A stretch of DNA of 55,961 bases from Pseudomonadota bacterium (lineage in GTDB: Bacteria; Pseudomonadota; Alphaproteobacteria; Rhizobiales; Xanthobacteraceae): positions 1 to 55,961 of the forward strand of contig JAEWHT010000252.1 of the NCBI GenBank assembly GCA_023387695.1, in the 5' to 3' direction. Below are positions 15,393-23,431 of this stretch, in pieces. Numbering within the stretch: the stretch's first letter is position 1; every line of letters begins with the position of its first letter. Both the position numbers and the translations under genes were made by a program. The notes below the pieces were generated by a model, which was given only the letters and a program-made list of their open reading frames with translations, searched no databases and had not been told where the DNA came from.

Positions 15393-16106
15393 TTGGCAAA
15401 GACCACGGCAAAGCGAACTCTGAAATGGCAACGTGACCCCGAAGGGATGCGGCTGCGCATTCTCGAGGCTGCCAAGCAGGAGTTTTCCGCGCATGGCCTC
15501 GCTGGCGCGCGCGTCGATCGCATTGCGGTCAAGGCCGGCGCCAACAAGCGCATGCTCTATTACCACGTCGGCAACAAGGACGACCTCTATCTCGCGGTGC
15601 TCGAAGGCGCCTATGACAAGATTCGCAGCGAGGAGCGGGGGCTCGATCTCGAACATCTCGCGCCGCCAGAGGCCATCAAGCGGCTGATCGAATTCACCTG
15701 GGGGTACTTCCTGCGCAACCCCGAATTCCTCTCGCTGCTGCAGACCGAGAACCTCGCGCGCGCAAAACATTTGAAGCGCTCGACCAAGGTCAAGTCGATG
15801 CACTCGCCCTTCGTCGAGATGATCGGCACCGTGGTGCGGCGCGGCGTCGAGAGCGGCGATTTCAAGGTCGCGGTCGATCCGGTGCAACTCTACATCTCGA
15901 TCGCCGGCCTCTGCTTCTTCTACCTCTCGAACTCCGCAACGCTCAGCGTGATCTTCGGCCGCGACCTGCTCGCCAAGGACGCCAAGGACGAGCGCCTCGC
16001 TCACATGGTCGGCTTGGTGCTGGCCGCGCTGACGGGGCAGTCGGCTGCGTTGTTCGAGGTTGCGAAGGCACCGAAGTCGCGCGCCGGCGTGGCGCAGACG
16101 GTTTAG
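15393..16106 (+). CDS. TetR/AcrR family transcriptional regulator
   Basis: A 237-residue TetR-type regulator. The helix-turn-helix covers about residues 20-65 (ILEAAKQEFSAHGLAGARVD, then IAVKAGANKRMLYYHVGNKD). The C-terminal ligand domain is of the long TetR_C type with FFYLSNSATLSVIFGRDLL near the end. The frame begins with TTG at 15393 with a poor Shine-Dalgarno; the alternative ATG at residue 19 would still retain the DNA-binding region, so the start is uncertain. Its target is not obvious; the ABC importer genes downstream are separated from it by almost 500 bases of repeats. Confidence 0.85.
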   Translation: MAKTTAKRTLKWQRDPEGMRLRILEAAKQEFSAHGLAGARVDRIAVKAGANKRMLYYHVGNKDDLYLAVLEGAYDKIRSEERGLDLEHLAPPEAIKRLIEFTWGYFLRNPEFLSLLQTENLARAKHLKRSTKVKSMHSPFVEMIGTVVRRGVESGDFKVAVDPVQLYISIAGLCFFYLSNSATLSVIFGRDLLAKDAKDERLAHMVGLVLAALTGQSAALFEVAKAPKSRAGVAQTV

Positions 16107-16116
16107 TTTTTCGTAA

Positions 16117-16193
16117 CCCGGATGGAGCGAAGCGAAATCCGGGAACCCTGTGGCTTGTGGCACCAACCCGGATTGCGCTTCGCTCCATCCGGG
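16117..16193. repeat. Intergenic palindrome, CCCGGATGGAGCG family
   Basis: Arms 16117-16143 and 16167-16193 are near-perfect inverted copies (CCCGGATGGAGCGAAGCG / CGCTTCGCTCCATCCGGG) around a 23-base spacer, starting 10 bases after the TetR stop. Confidence 0.88.
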
Positions 16194-16224
16194 CTACATC
16201 GCCGTCTCCCCAATCTCCGCTGTC

Positions 16225-16315
16225 ATCGCCCGACTTGATCGGGCGATCCAGTATTCCAGAGACGCCGGCACGATACGGAGAAGCCGCGGCGTACTAAATT
16301 TCCCGCTTTCGCGGG
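16225..16315. repeat. Short-hairpin repeat unit
   Basis: Two small stems mark the ends: ATCGCCCG (16225-16232) with CGGGCGAT (16240-16247), and CCCGC (16302-16306) with GCGGG (16311-16315). The arrangement resembles another class of dispersed Bradyrhizobium intergenic element, recognised from memory only. Confidence 0.5.
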
Positions 16316-16340
16316 GAACGACACCGAGGGTAGGGCGCTC

Positions 16341-16475
16341 TCGTGCCCCGGACGCGGCGCAGCGCGTCTTCGCGGTGCGCTGCAGAGCCGGGGCCCATGT
16401 AACTGCGGAACGTGTGGCCCCTGGGTCCCGGCTCTGCGCAGCAACGCTATGCGTTGCAGCGCGTCCGGGACACGG
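16341..16475. repeat. Intergenic palindromic repeat, TGCCCCGGACG family (copy 2)
   Basis: Runs from CGTGCCCCGGACGCGGCGC to GCGTCCGGGACACGGA with the same internal GAGCCGGGGCCCA / TGGGTCCCGGCTC pair as the copies at 15191-15329 (reversed) and 22080-22216 (same orientation). Confidence 0.88.
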
Positions 16476-16539
16476 AGGCTCCAGTCCGATCCTCGTCAAA
16501 GGTCTAGGAACCCGGCACAAAACGTCACAGCGAACCCCC

Positions 16540-16568
16540 TAGACAGTATTTATCCAACGGGTTAATTT
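16540..16568 (+). promoter_or_regulatory. Possible promoter of the ABC importer/catabolic operon
   Basis: TAGACA (16540-16545) and TAATTT (16563-16568) are 17 bases apart in an AT-rich patch, 37 bases before the GTG start of the permease gene. The -35 matches consensus at five of six positions, the -10 only weakly. Confidence 0.4.
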
Positions 16569-16604
16569 CTCCCCGGAAACGAAAAAGACGACCGGGAGTG
16601 AGAC

Positions 16605-17414
16605 GTGGCTGAAGTGAAGCCGCAGAGTGCGGTGTCCAAGATGCTGAATGCGGCCTGGGTTCGGCCGTTTCTGTTCCTGGTGTTCATCGTCGTGGCCTGG
16701 GATCTCGCGATCCGGCTGTTCAAAATCCCCGCCTACCAGATCCCGGCGCCGGCCGACGTCGTCGCGGTGCTGCGCTCCGACTGGCCGGAGCTGCTGCGTC
16801 AGTGCTGGCCGACGACCTATGCAACCGTCTGCGGTTTCCTGCTGTCCGCGCTGTTCGGCATTCCCGTCGCCATGTTGATCGCGGGCTCGAAGACGGTCGA
16901 GAGTTACGTCTATCCGCTCTTGGTGTTCTCCCAATCCGTGCCGAAGATCGCGATCGCGCCGCTGTTCGTGGTGTGGTTCGGCTTCGGCATCATTCCCAAG
17001 GTGATCTCAGCGTTCCTGCTCGGCTTCTTCCCGGTCGTGGTGTCGGCGGTGCAGGGCTTCAAGTCGGTCGATCCTGACATGGTCGATCTCGCCCGCGCCA
17101 TGCAGGGCAGCCGGTTCCAGGTGTTTTGCGCGGTGAACCTGCCGCATGCGCTGCCGGCGATCTTCTCCGGCCTGAAGGTTTCGGTGACGCTGGCCGTGGT
17201 CGGCGCCGTCGTCGGCGAGTTCGTCGGCTCCAATTCTGGCATCGGCTACGTGATGCAGCGCTCCATCGGTACGTTCGACCTGCCGACGATGTTCGCAGCG
17301 CTCGTCATTCTCGCACTGCTCGGCGTCATCCTGTTCTGGATCGTCGACCGCATCGAGAAGCTGATCATTCCCTGGCATGTCAGCCAGCGCGAAGACGTGA
17401 TTTTCGCCTCTTAG
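16605..17414 (+). CDS. ABC transporter permease (BPD_transp_1, taurine/nitrate/THI5-type)
   Basis: A 269-residue inner-membrane permease with about six hydrophobic spans and the cytoplasmic EAA-type loop VDLARAMQGSRFQVFCAVNLPHALP, which docks on the ATPase. VLVFSQSVPKIAIAPLFVVW-like and GAVVGEFVGSNSGIGY segments are typical of SsuC/TauC/ThiX permeases. The start is a GTG at 16605 after CGGGAGTGAG. It belongs with the receptor at 17523-18515 and the ATPase at 18661-19503. Confidence 0.92.
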   Translation: MAEVKPQSAVSKMLNAAWVRPFLFLVFIVVAWDLAIRLFKIPAYQIPAPADVVAVLRSDWPELLRQCWPTTYATVCGFLLSALFGIPVAMLIAGSKTVESYVYPLLVFSQSVPKIAIAPLFVVWFGFGIIPKVISAFLLGFFPVVVSAVQGFKSVDPDMVDLARAMQGSRFQVFCAVNLPHALPAIFSGLKVSVTLAVVGAVVGEFVGSNSGIGYVMQRSIGTFDLPTMFAALVILALLGVILFWIVDRIEKLIIPWHVSQREDVIFAS

Positions 17415-17463
17415 AGCATGATCCGGAAAAGTGTGGAGCGGTTTTCCGATCAGATCATGCTCA
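17413..17463. repeat. Short palindrome, GAGCATGATCCGGAAAA family
   Basis: GAGCATGATC (17414-17423) pairs with GATCATGCTC (17453-17462), and inner CGGAAAA (17424-17430) with TTTTCCG (17442-17448). It starts on the stop codon of the permease gene. The motif is a very common intergenic element in Rhizobiales, from memory. Confidence 0.85.
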
Positions 17464-17522
17464 AACAACAAGTCAAGCAACGGCCACCAACGGCCGAAAC
17501 ATAACGACAAGGGAGAGTGACG

Positions 17523-18515
17523 ATGAAGCGGTGGATTGGGGCTGCATCTGTGGCGCTGATGGCGTTTGCGGTTTCGCCGGCGCAGGCGGCCGACAAGGTC
17601 GTGCTGATGCTGAACTGGTACGTCTATGGTGAGCACGCGCCGTTCTATTACGGCAAGGCCAAGGGCATTTATGCCGCCGAAGGCATCGACCTCGAGATCC
17701 AGGAAGGTCGCGGTTCAGCTGCGACCACGCAGGCTGTCGCCGCCAAGACCGCAGATTTCGGCTATGTCGACGTGCCCACCATGATGCGTGCCGCGATCAA
17801 GGGGGCGCCGATCATTGCGACCGGCGTGCTGCTGCAGACCTCGCCGATGTCCGCGATGGGTTTTGCCGACAAGAACATCAGGAAGCCCGAGGACATCAAG
17901 GGCAAGACGGTTGCGATCACGCCGGCCGATTCCATGACCCAGATCTGGCCGCTGTTCCTGAAGAAGACCGGCTTGAAGGAGAGCGATTTCCAGACGGTTG
18001 CCGGTGACGGCCAGACCAAGCTCAATGCCGTCATCAACGGCCAGGCTGATCTCCTGCTCGGCTACGTCATGGACCAGTCGATGAAGATCAAGGACGCGAC
18101 CGGCAAGGACGTGTTCCCGATCAAGTTCGCCGACTACGGCATCAACATGGTCTCCTCAGGCATCATCGCCAACACCGACTATGTGAAGGCCAATGCCGAT
18201 CTCGTGCGCCGCTTCATGTCGGCGACGACCAAGGCGGTCGAAGCCGCCGAGAAGGAACCGAAGGCCGCCGCGCAGTCGATCCTCGATGCCAACCCCAAGG
18301 GTGGCAAGATCGATACGCTCACGCAGGGCTTTGAGCTGACCATTCCGCTGTACCGGACGGCCGAGACCAAGACCAAGCGGCCATTCCAGGTCACCGACCA
18401 GAACATGACCGATAGCGTCAACCTGATGGTCGAATATGGCGGTCTCGATGCCAAGGCCAAGGAGAACCCGAAGGCCTTCTATACCAACGACTATCTGCCG
18501 AAGAGTGGCACGTGA
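17523..18515 (+). CDS. ABC transporter substrate-binding protein, NMT1/THI5-like
   Basis: A 330-residue periplasmic receptor. The signal peptide is MKRWIGAASVALMAFAVSPA then QAADK, cleaved near residue 22-24. The mature start VVLMLNWYVYGEHAPFYYGK and then GIYAAEGIDLEIQEGRGSA are hallmarks of the NMT1/THI5 fold, used for pyrimidines, sulfonates, nitrate and other solutes. A GGGAGAG Shine-Dalgarno precedes ATG 17523. The catabolic genes that follow suggest the ligand is a polyol, sugar or related acid, but the fold family alone does not show this. No TPP riboswitch was seen upstream. Confidence 0.9.
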   Translation: MKRWIGAASVALMAFAVSPAQAADKVVLMLNWYVYGEHAPFYYGKAKGIYAAEGIDLEIQEGRGSAATTQAVAAKTADFGYVDVPTMMRAAIKGAPIIATGVLLQTSPMSAMGFADKNIRKPEDIKGKTVAITPADSMTQIWPLFLKKTGLKESDFQTVAGDGQTKLNAVINGQADLLLGYVMDQSMKIKDATGKDVFPIKFADYGINMVSSGIIANTDYVKANADLVRRFMSATTKAVEAAEKEPKAAAQSILDANPKGGKIDTLTQGFELTIPLYRTAETKTKRPFQVTDQNMTDSVNLMVEYGGLDAKAKENPKAFYTNDYLPKSGT

Positions 18516-18526
18516 AACAACCGCCC

Positions 18527-18633
18527 CCGTCATTCCGGGGCGCCCGAAGGGCGAACCCGGAATCCATTTTTCGTCAGAACCAGCTGCCTGATGGATTCCG
18601 GGTTCGATGCTTCGCATCGCCCCGGAATGACGG
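18527..18633. repeat. Dispersed intergenic palindromic repeat, CATTCCGGGG family (copy 2)
   Basis: Outer arms 18527-18542 and 18618-18633 are exact 16-bp inverted copies (CCGTCATTCCGGGGCG). The inner AACCCGGAATCCAT / ATGGATTCCGGGTT pair matches the architecture of copy 1 at 250-359. It separates the receptor and ATPase genes. Confidence 0.9.
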
Positions 18634-18660
18634 CGAGTGTTGTCGCACGGGCGTGATGCA

Positions 18661-19503
18661 ATGAAATCAGCACAATCGACATCCCTCCAGCCCGCCGCGC
18701 ATCTGAGACTGGTGAGCGACCGGGCTGCCGGCGACGCGTCGGGCATTACACTGTCCGGCGTGTCCAAAACCTACCGGACGCGCGACGGCGATGTGCCGTC
18801 GCTGCGGCCGCTCGACTTCCACATCAATGACGGCGAGTTCTTCGTCGTGGTCGGCCCTAGCGGTTGCGGCAAGTCCACGCTGCTCAAGCTGATCTCGGGT
18901 CTGCTACCACCGACCACGGGCGAGGTCCTGGTCGAGGGTGAGAAGGTGACGAAGCCGCACGGCAATGTCGGCATCGTCTTCCAGAACGCTCTGCTGCTGC
19001 CCTGGCGCAACATCTTGTCCAACGTGATGCTGCCGATCGACATGAAGCGGCTGCCGCGGGATGAATATCTCGCCCGCGCCAAGGCGCTCTTGAAGCTGGT
19101 TGGCCTCGAAGGCTTCGAGAAGAAGCTGCCCTGGCAGCTCTCCGGCGGCATGCAGCAGCGGGCGTCGATCTGCCGCGCGCTGGTGCACGATCCCAAGATC
19201 ATGCTGATGGACGAGCCGTTCGGCGCGCTCGACGCACTGACGCGCGAGCGCATGAATGTGGAACTGATGCGGATCCAGCGTGAGACCAAAAAGACGGTGC
19301 TGCTGATCACGCATTCGATTCCGGAGGCTGTGTTCCTCGCCGACCGCGTACTGGTCATGACCGAGCGACCCGGCGCGATCGCCGCGATCTACGACGTCCC
19401 GCTGCCGCGCCCGCGCTCGCTCGACGTGATGGCTGATCCTGTCTTCACCGAACTCGTGCAACGCATCCGCAAGCATTTCTTCTCGCAAGGTTCGCTGGAC
19501 TAA
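18661..19503 (+). CDS. ABC transporter ATP-binding protein
   Basis: A 280-residue ATPase of the SsuB/TauB type. Walker A is GPSGCGKST, the Q-loop sits in VFQNALLLPW, the signature is LSGGMQQRASICRAL, and Walker B with the catalytic Glu is IMLMDEPFGALDAL; the H-loop is LLITHSIPEAV. ATG 18661 is used; an upstream GTG at 18637 inside the palindrome margin is less likely. It powers the permease and receptor encoded just before it. Only four bases separate its stop from the next gene, placing importer and enzymes in one operon. Confidence 0.93.
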   Translation: MKSAQSTSLQPAAHLRLVSDRAAGDASGITLSGVSKTYRTRDGDVPSLRPLDFHINDGEFFVVVGPSGCGKSTLLKLISGLLPPTTGEVLVEGEKVTKPHGNVGIVFQNALLLPWRNILSNVMLPIDMKRLPRDEYLARAKALLKLVGLEGFEKKLPWQLSGGMQQRASICRALVHDPKIMLMDEPFGALDALTRERMNVELMRIQRETKKTVLLITHSIPEAVFLADRVLVMTERPGAIAAIYDVPLPRPRSLDVMADPVFTELVQRIRKHFFSQGSLD

Positions 19504-19507
19504 GACC

Positions 19508-20905
19508 ATGGCGCCGCGCCTGAAGCTGCGAGATATCGCCTTCTTCGAACGTCCCGTGCATTTCGCGCGGCCGTTCCGTTTCGGCGCGGTAACGGTCGAC
19601 GCGACGCCGCAATTGTTCGTGCGGGTCGAGATCGAGGTCGAAGGGAAGGGCACAGCGGTTGGCGCCGGCGCCGAGATGATGGTGCCGAAATGGTTCGACA
19701 AGCGGCCGGAGTTATCGCCGGCGCAGACGGTCGACGAGTTGCGCCGCTCGCTGGAGATCGCGCGTGGTCTTTATCTGGCTCAGACGGGATTCCGCCCCGC
19801 CTTCGGCCTGCACGCATCGTGCATTGGCGCCCAGGTCAAAGCGTGTGCGGAAGAGAATATCCCGCCGCTGGCAGCGGGCTTTGGTCCTGCGGAAATCGAC
19901 AAGGCCATCCTCGATGCGCTCTTGCGTGCGGTCGGTGCGAGCTTTTTCGATGGGATGGCGGACAATATCGCTGGCGTCGACGGGCGGATGTCGCTCGATC
20001 TGACCGGTGCCGAGATCGCAGCGTTTCTGAAGACGCGGACACCTCTGCCGCGGGTTGCCATCCGGCACACGGTCGGCCTCGATGACAAGATCGAAGGCGA
20101 GGGCGGTGTGGCGGATGTGCGCGAAAACGCCGGCGCTCGCTATTTCAAGCTCAAGCTATCGGGCGATCCGGAGGCCGACGCGACACGGCTCGTACGGATT
20201 GGCAAAGAACTTGGCAATCTTGATCGTGACTATATGGTCTCGCTCGATGCCAACGAGCAATATGCCGACATCGCCGCGTTGAGTGCATTGATCGGTCGTC
20301 TTGATGGCGACACTGCGCTGCGTGCGATCTCGACCCGGCTTCTCTACATCGAGCAGCCAATGCCGCGCGATATTACGTTCCAGACCGCTCTCGGCTCGCT
20401 CGCCACACGTGACTTCATCATTGACGAGGCCGATGATTCTTACGGAACGTTTCTTGCGATGAGGCCGCTTGGCTATCGCGGTATCTCCTCGAAATCTTGC
20501 AAGGGTCTCTACAAATCGATCCTGAACGCGACCCGCGCAGCACTATGGACGACGGGCGCTGAGATCTTCTTCATCACCGGCGAGGACCTCACCTGTCAGG
20601 CGGGCCTGGGGGTACAGCAGGACCTCGCGCTCGGTGCCTTCCTCGGCGTCACTCACGCCGAGCGCAACGGCCATCACTATGTCGACGGCTTCGGCGACAC
20701 GCCTCTTGCCGAAGCGCAGGCCTTCGCCGCAGCGCATCCCGATCTCTACGCCGATGCCGGGCCGGGCATCCGGCTCAACATTCACAACGGCGATCTCCTG
20801 ACGGGATCGCTTCATGCTGCGGGCTTTGCGACGTCGGTCCATCCGGACTGGTCGGCGCTTCGTCCGCTCGAACAACCAATATCACTTCAGGAGCAATTGA
20901 CATGA
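19508..20905 (+). CDS. Enolase-superfamily (mandelate racemase/muconate lactonizing type) enzyme
   Basis: A 465-residue enolase-superfamily protein. The usual catalytic set is in place: Lys214 and Lys216 (YFKLKLSGD), metal ligands Asp247 (VSLDANE), Glu282 (YIEQPMP) and Asp306/Glu307 (FIIDEADDS), and Lys329/Lys332 (SSKSCKG). Such enzymes abstract a proton alpha to a carboxylate, most often dehydrating sugar acids or racemising. The chain is about 90 residues longer than typical members, with around 45 extra residues before the KxK motif. It is the first enzyme gene behind the importer and overlaps the oxidoreductase gene by four bases (ATGA), so coupled expression is expected. Reaction and substrate are unknown. 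Confidence 0.85.
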   Translation: MAPRLKLRDIAFFERPVHFARPFRFGAVTVDATPQLFVRVEIEVEGKGTAVGAGAEMMVPKWFDKRPELSPAQTVDELRRSLEIARGLYLAQTGFRPAFGLHASCIGAQVKACAEENIPPLAAGFGPAEIDKAILDALLRAVGASFFDGMADNIAGVDGRMSLDLTGAEIAAFLKTRTPLPRVAIRHTVGLDDKIEGEGGVADVRENAGARYFKLKLSGDPEADATRLVRIGKELGNLDRDYMVSLDANEQYADIAALSALIGRLDGDTALRAISTRLLYIEQPMPRDITFQTALGSLATRDFIIDEADDSYGTFLAMRPLGYRGISSKSCKGLYKSILNATRAALWTTGAEIFFITGEDLTCQAGLGVQQDLALGAFLGVTHAERNGHHYVDGFGDTPLAEAQAFAAAHPDLYADAGPGIRLNIHNGDLLTGSLHAAGFATSVHPDWSALRPLEQPISLQEQLT

Positions 20906-22053
20906 CCACGCAACGCCTCGGCCTCATCATGAACGGCGTCACCGGCCGCATGGGGCTCAACCAGCATCTGATCCGTTCGATCGTTGCGATCCGCGAGCAG
21001 GGCGGCGTCCGCCTGAAGAACGGCGACCGCATCATGCCGGATCCGATCCTGGTCGGCCGCAGCGCGGAGAAGGTCGAGGCGCTCGCCAAGCGCTACAACA
21101 TCACGCGGTGGACCATCGATCTCGACGCGGCGCTCGCCGACAAGAACGACACCATGTTCTTCGATGCCGCGACCACGCAGGCGCGCCCGGGCTTGCTGAC
21201 CCAGGCCATCAATGCCGGCAAGCACGTCTATTGCGAAAAGCCGATCGCGACGAATTTTGAAGAGGCGCTCGAAGTCGTCAAGCTCGCCAATGCCAAGGGC
21301 GTCAAGCACGGCACGGTGCAGGACAAGCTGTTCCTGCCCGGCCTGAAGAAGATCGCTTTCCTGCGCGATTCCGGCTTCTTCGGCCGCATCCTCTCGGTGC
21401 GCGGCGAGTTCGGCTATTGGGTGTTCGAAGGCGGCTGGCAGGAGGCGCAGCGGCCCTCCTGGAATTACCGCGACGAAGACGGCGGCGGCATCATCCTCGA
21501 CATGGTCTGCCACTGGCGCTACGTGCTCGACAACCTCTTCGGCAATGTCCAGAGCGTGGTCTGCATCGGCAACACCGATATCCCCGAGCGCTTTGACGAG
21601 CAGGGCAAGAAGTACAAGGCGACCGCCGATGATTCCGCCTATGCGACCTTCCAGCTCGAAGGCGGAGTCATCGCCCACATCAACATGTCCTGGGTCACGC
21701 GTGTCTATCGCGACGACCTCGTGACCTTCCAGGTCGACGGCACCCATGGTTCGGCGGTCGCGGGTCTCACCGACTGCATGATCCAGGCGCGGCAGGCAAC
21801 GCCTCGGCCGGTGTGGAATCCCGACGAGAAGCGGCTGCACGATTTCTACGGCGACTGGCAGAAGCTGCCCGACAACGTCACCTACGACAACGGCTTCAAG
21901 GAGCAATGGGAGATGTTCATCCGTCACGTCTACGAGGATGCGCCCTACAAGTTCACGCTGCTCGAAGGCGTCAAGGGCGTGCAGCTCGCCGAATGCGCGC
22001 TGAAGAGCTGGAAGGAACGGCGCTGGATCGATGTTGCTCCGGTTAAGGTGTGA
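20902..22053 (+). CDS. Gfo/Idh/MocA family oxidoreductase
   Basis: A 383-residue NAD(P)-dependent sugar/polyol/inositol-type dehydrogenase. The N-terminal Rossmann region begins LGLIMNGVTGRMGLNQHL, an unusual variant of the GxGxxG loop. AGKHVYCEKPIAT contains the family EKP motif (Glu112-Lys113-Pro114), and GGGIILDMVCHWRYVLD occupies the usual catalytic Asp/His region. Its start overlaps the stop of the enolase-superfamily gene. It probably oxidises the imported compound or an intermediate. A palindromic repeat separates it from the DUF993 gene. Confidence 0.9.
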   Translation: MTTQRLGLIMNGVTGRMGLNQHLIRSIVAIREQGGVRLKNGDRIMPDPILVGRSAEKVEALAKRYNITRWTIDLDAALADKNDTMFFDAATTQARPGLLTQAINAGKHVYCEKPIATNFEEALEVVKLANAKGVKHGTVQDKLFLPGLKKIAFLRDSGFFGRILSVRGEFGYWVFEGGWQEAQRPSWNYRDEDGGGIILDMVCHWRYVLDNLFGNVQSVVCIGNTDIPERFDEQGKKYKATADDSAYATFQLEGGVIAHINMSWVTRVYRDDLVTFQVDGTHGSAVAGLTDCMIQARQATPRPVWNPDEKRLHDFYGDWQKLPDNVTYDNGFKEQWEMFIRHVYEDAPYKFTLLEGVKGVQLAECALKSWKERRWIDVAPVKV

Positions 22054-22079
22054 ATCCCCTTGGCGAACGACATCGGCCC

Positions 22080-22216
22080 TCGTGCCCCGGACGCTGCGCA
22101 GCGCCTCTTTGGCGTTGCGCTGCAGAGCCGGGGCCCATCTATCGTCGACTTCCCGTTTCGCATGGGTCCCGGCTCAGCGCAGCAGCGTTGCACGCTGCAG
22201 CGCGTCCGGGACACGA
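22080..22216. repeat. Intergenic palindromic repeat, TGCCCCGGACG family (copy 3)
   Basis: Runs from CGTGCCCCGGACGCTGCGCA to GCGTCCGGGACACGAG with the central GAGCCGGGGCCCA / TGGGTCCCGGCTC pair. It lies between the Gfo/Idh/MocA gene and the DUF993 gene inside the presumed operon. Confidence 0.88.
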
Positions 22217-22240
22217 GAACGGTGAGAAAGGTGAAATGAC

Positions 22241-23431
22241 ATGAATAAACCCGTCCTGCCGATGTCGTCCTTATCGCTGAAACTGCCCAAGGCCGATCGC
22301 TCGATCGAGACTTACCGGCTCGCGGCTTCGCGCACGTTTCCCGCAAAGCTCGAGGGACCGCTGAACCGCATTGCGTTCTCCGCCGTGCATACGGTCGTCG
22401 ATCCCTTCGCCGACAACGATCCCTGGCTCTCAGTGGCCGTCGACTGGGACAAGACCATTGCGTTCCGCGAGCACGTCTGGGATCTCGGTCTCGGCGTGGC
22501 TGAGGCCATGGACACCGCGCAGCGCGGCATGGGGTTGGATTGGCCAACTTCGCTGGAATTGATCACGCGTTCAGTCGGCTCCGCCAAGCGGCGGAATGCT
22601 CTGGTGTTCTCCGGCGCCGGCACCGATCATCTTGCGGTCGAGGATGCCGGGAGTATCGACGACGTGATCCGCGCCTATGAGGAGCAGATCTCGGCGGTCG
22701 AGAAGGTCGGCGGCCGCATCATCCTGATGGCGTCGCGGGCGCTGGCAAAACTCGGCCGCGGCGCTGACGACTACGCCAAGGTCTATAACCGCGTGCTGTC
22801 GCAGGTTCGCGAGCCCGTGATCATTCACTGGCTCGGCGACATGTTCGATCCGGCCCTGACGGGCTATTGGGGCACAAAGGATCTCGACAAGGCGATGGAC
22901 GTTGCGGTCGCGATCATCAACAACAACGCGGCCAAGGTCGACGGCGTCAAGGTCTCGCTGCTCGACAAGCAGCGCGAGATCGACATGCGCCGTCGCCTCG
23001 ACAAGCGTATCAAGATGTATACCGGCGACGATTTCAATTATGCGGAGCTGATCGCCGGCGACGAGCAAGGCTTCTCCCACGCGTTGCTCGGCATTTTCGA
23101 TGCCATCGCGCCGGCGGCTTCCTATGCGCTGTCGCGTCTCGCGGCAGGCGACGAAGCAGGCTTCCACGACGTGCTTGGGCCGACGGTGCCGCTGTCGCGC
23201 CACATCTTCAAGGCGCCGACACGCTTCTACAAGACCGGCGTCGTCTTCATGGCGTATCTCAATGGCCACCAGGATCATTTCACCATGGCCGGCGGCCAGG
23301 AGAGCGCGCGCTCGATGCTGCATCTGGCAGAGCTGTTTCGTCTGGCCGATCAGGCCGGGTTGCTCGCCAATCCCGAACTCGCGACGCAGCGGATGAAGAC
23401 CGTGCTCGCCACCCACGGTATCGAATCCTGA
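22241..23431 (+). CDS. DUF993 family protein (dihydrodipicolinate synthase/aldolase-like)
   Basis: A 396-residue protein matching the DUF993 group, annotated as dihydrodipicolinate-synthase-like (class I aldolase TIM barrel). Recognisable stretches are AFREHVWDLGLGVAEAMDTA, RGMGLDWPTSLELI, YNRVLSQVREPVIIHWLGDM and AIINNNAAKVDGVKVSLLDK. The lysine in GVKVSL is a candidate Schiff-base residue, though this is inferred. If an aldolase, it would cleave a keto-deoxy acid or similar intermediate. Members occur next to Gfo/Idh/MocA and isomerase genes, as here. Its stop overlaps the next ATG by one base (TGATG). Confidence 0.83.
   Translation: MNKPVLPMSSLSLKLPKADRSIETYRLAASRTFPAKLEGPLNRIAFSAVHTVVDPFADNDPWLSVAVDWDKTIAFREHVWDLGLGVAEAMDTAQRGMGLDWPTSLELITRSVGSAKRRNALVFSGAGTDHLAVEDAGSIDDVIRAYEEQISAVEKVGGRIILMASRALAKLGRGADDYAKVYNRVLSQVREPVIIHWLGDMFDPALTGYWGTKDLDKAMDVAVAIINNNAAKVDGVKVSLLDKQREIDMRRRLDKRIKMYTGDDFNYAELIAGDEQGFSHALLGIFDAIAPAASYALSRLAAGDEAGFHDVLGPTVPLSRHIFKAPTRFYKTGVVFMAYLNGHQDHFTMAGGQESARSMLHLAELFRLADQAGLLANPELATQRMKTVLATHGIES

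Larger units (their letters stand above)
16107..16604. other. 498-base gap filled by three palindromic repeats
   Basis: No gene is visible here. It holds three different repeat elements (16117-16193, 16225-16315 and 16341-16475) followed by a possible promoter (16540-16568) for the ABC permease gene. Confidence 0.8.

Noticed and set aside
17415..17522. TPP riboswitch before the NMT1/THI5-like receptor gene
   Set aside because: The region contains only a common short palindrome; no THI-box-like conserved core was seen.
15191..22216. The three TGCCCCGGACG-family repeats as a CRISPR-like array
   Set aside because: The copies are about 140 bp, over a kilobase or more apart, in both orientations and separated by genes.
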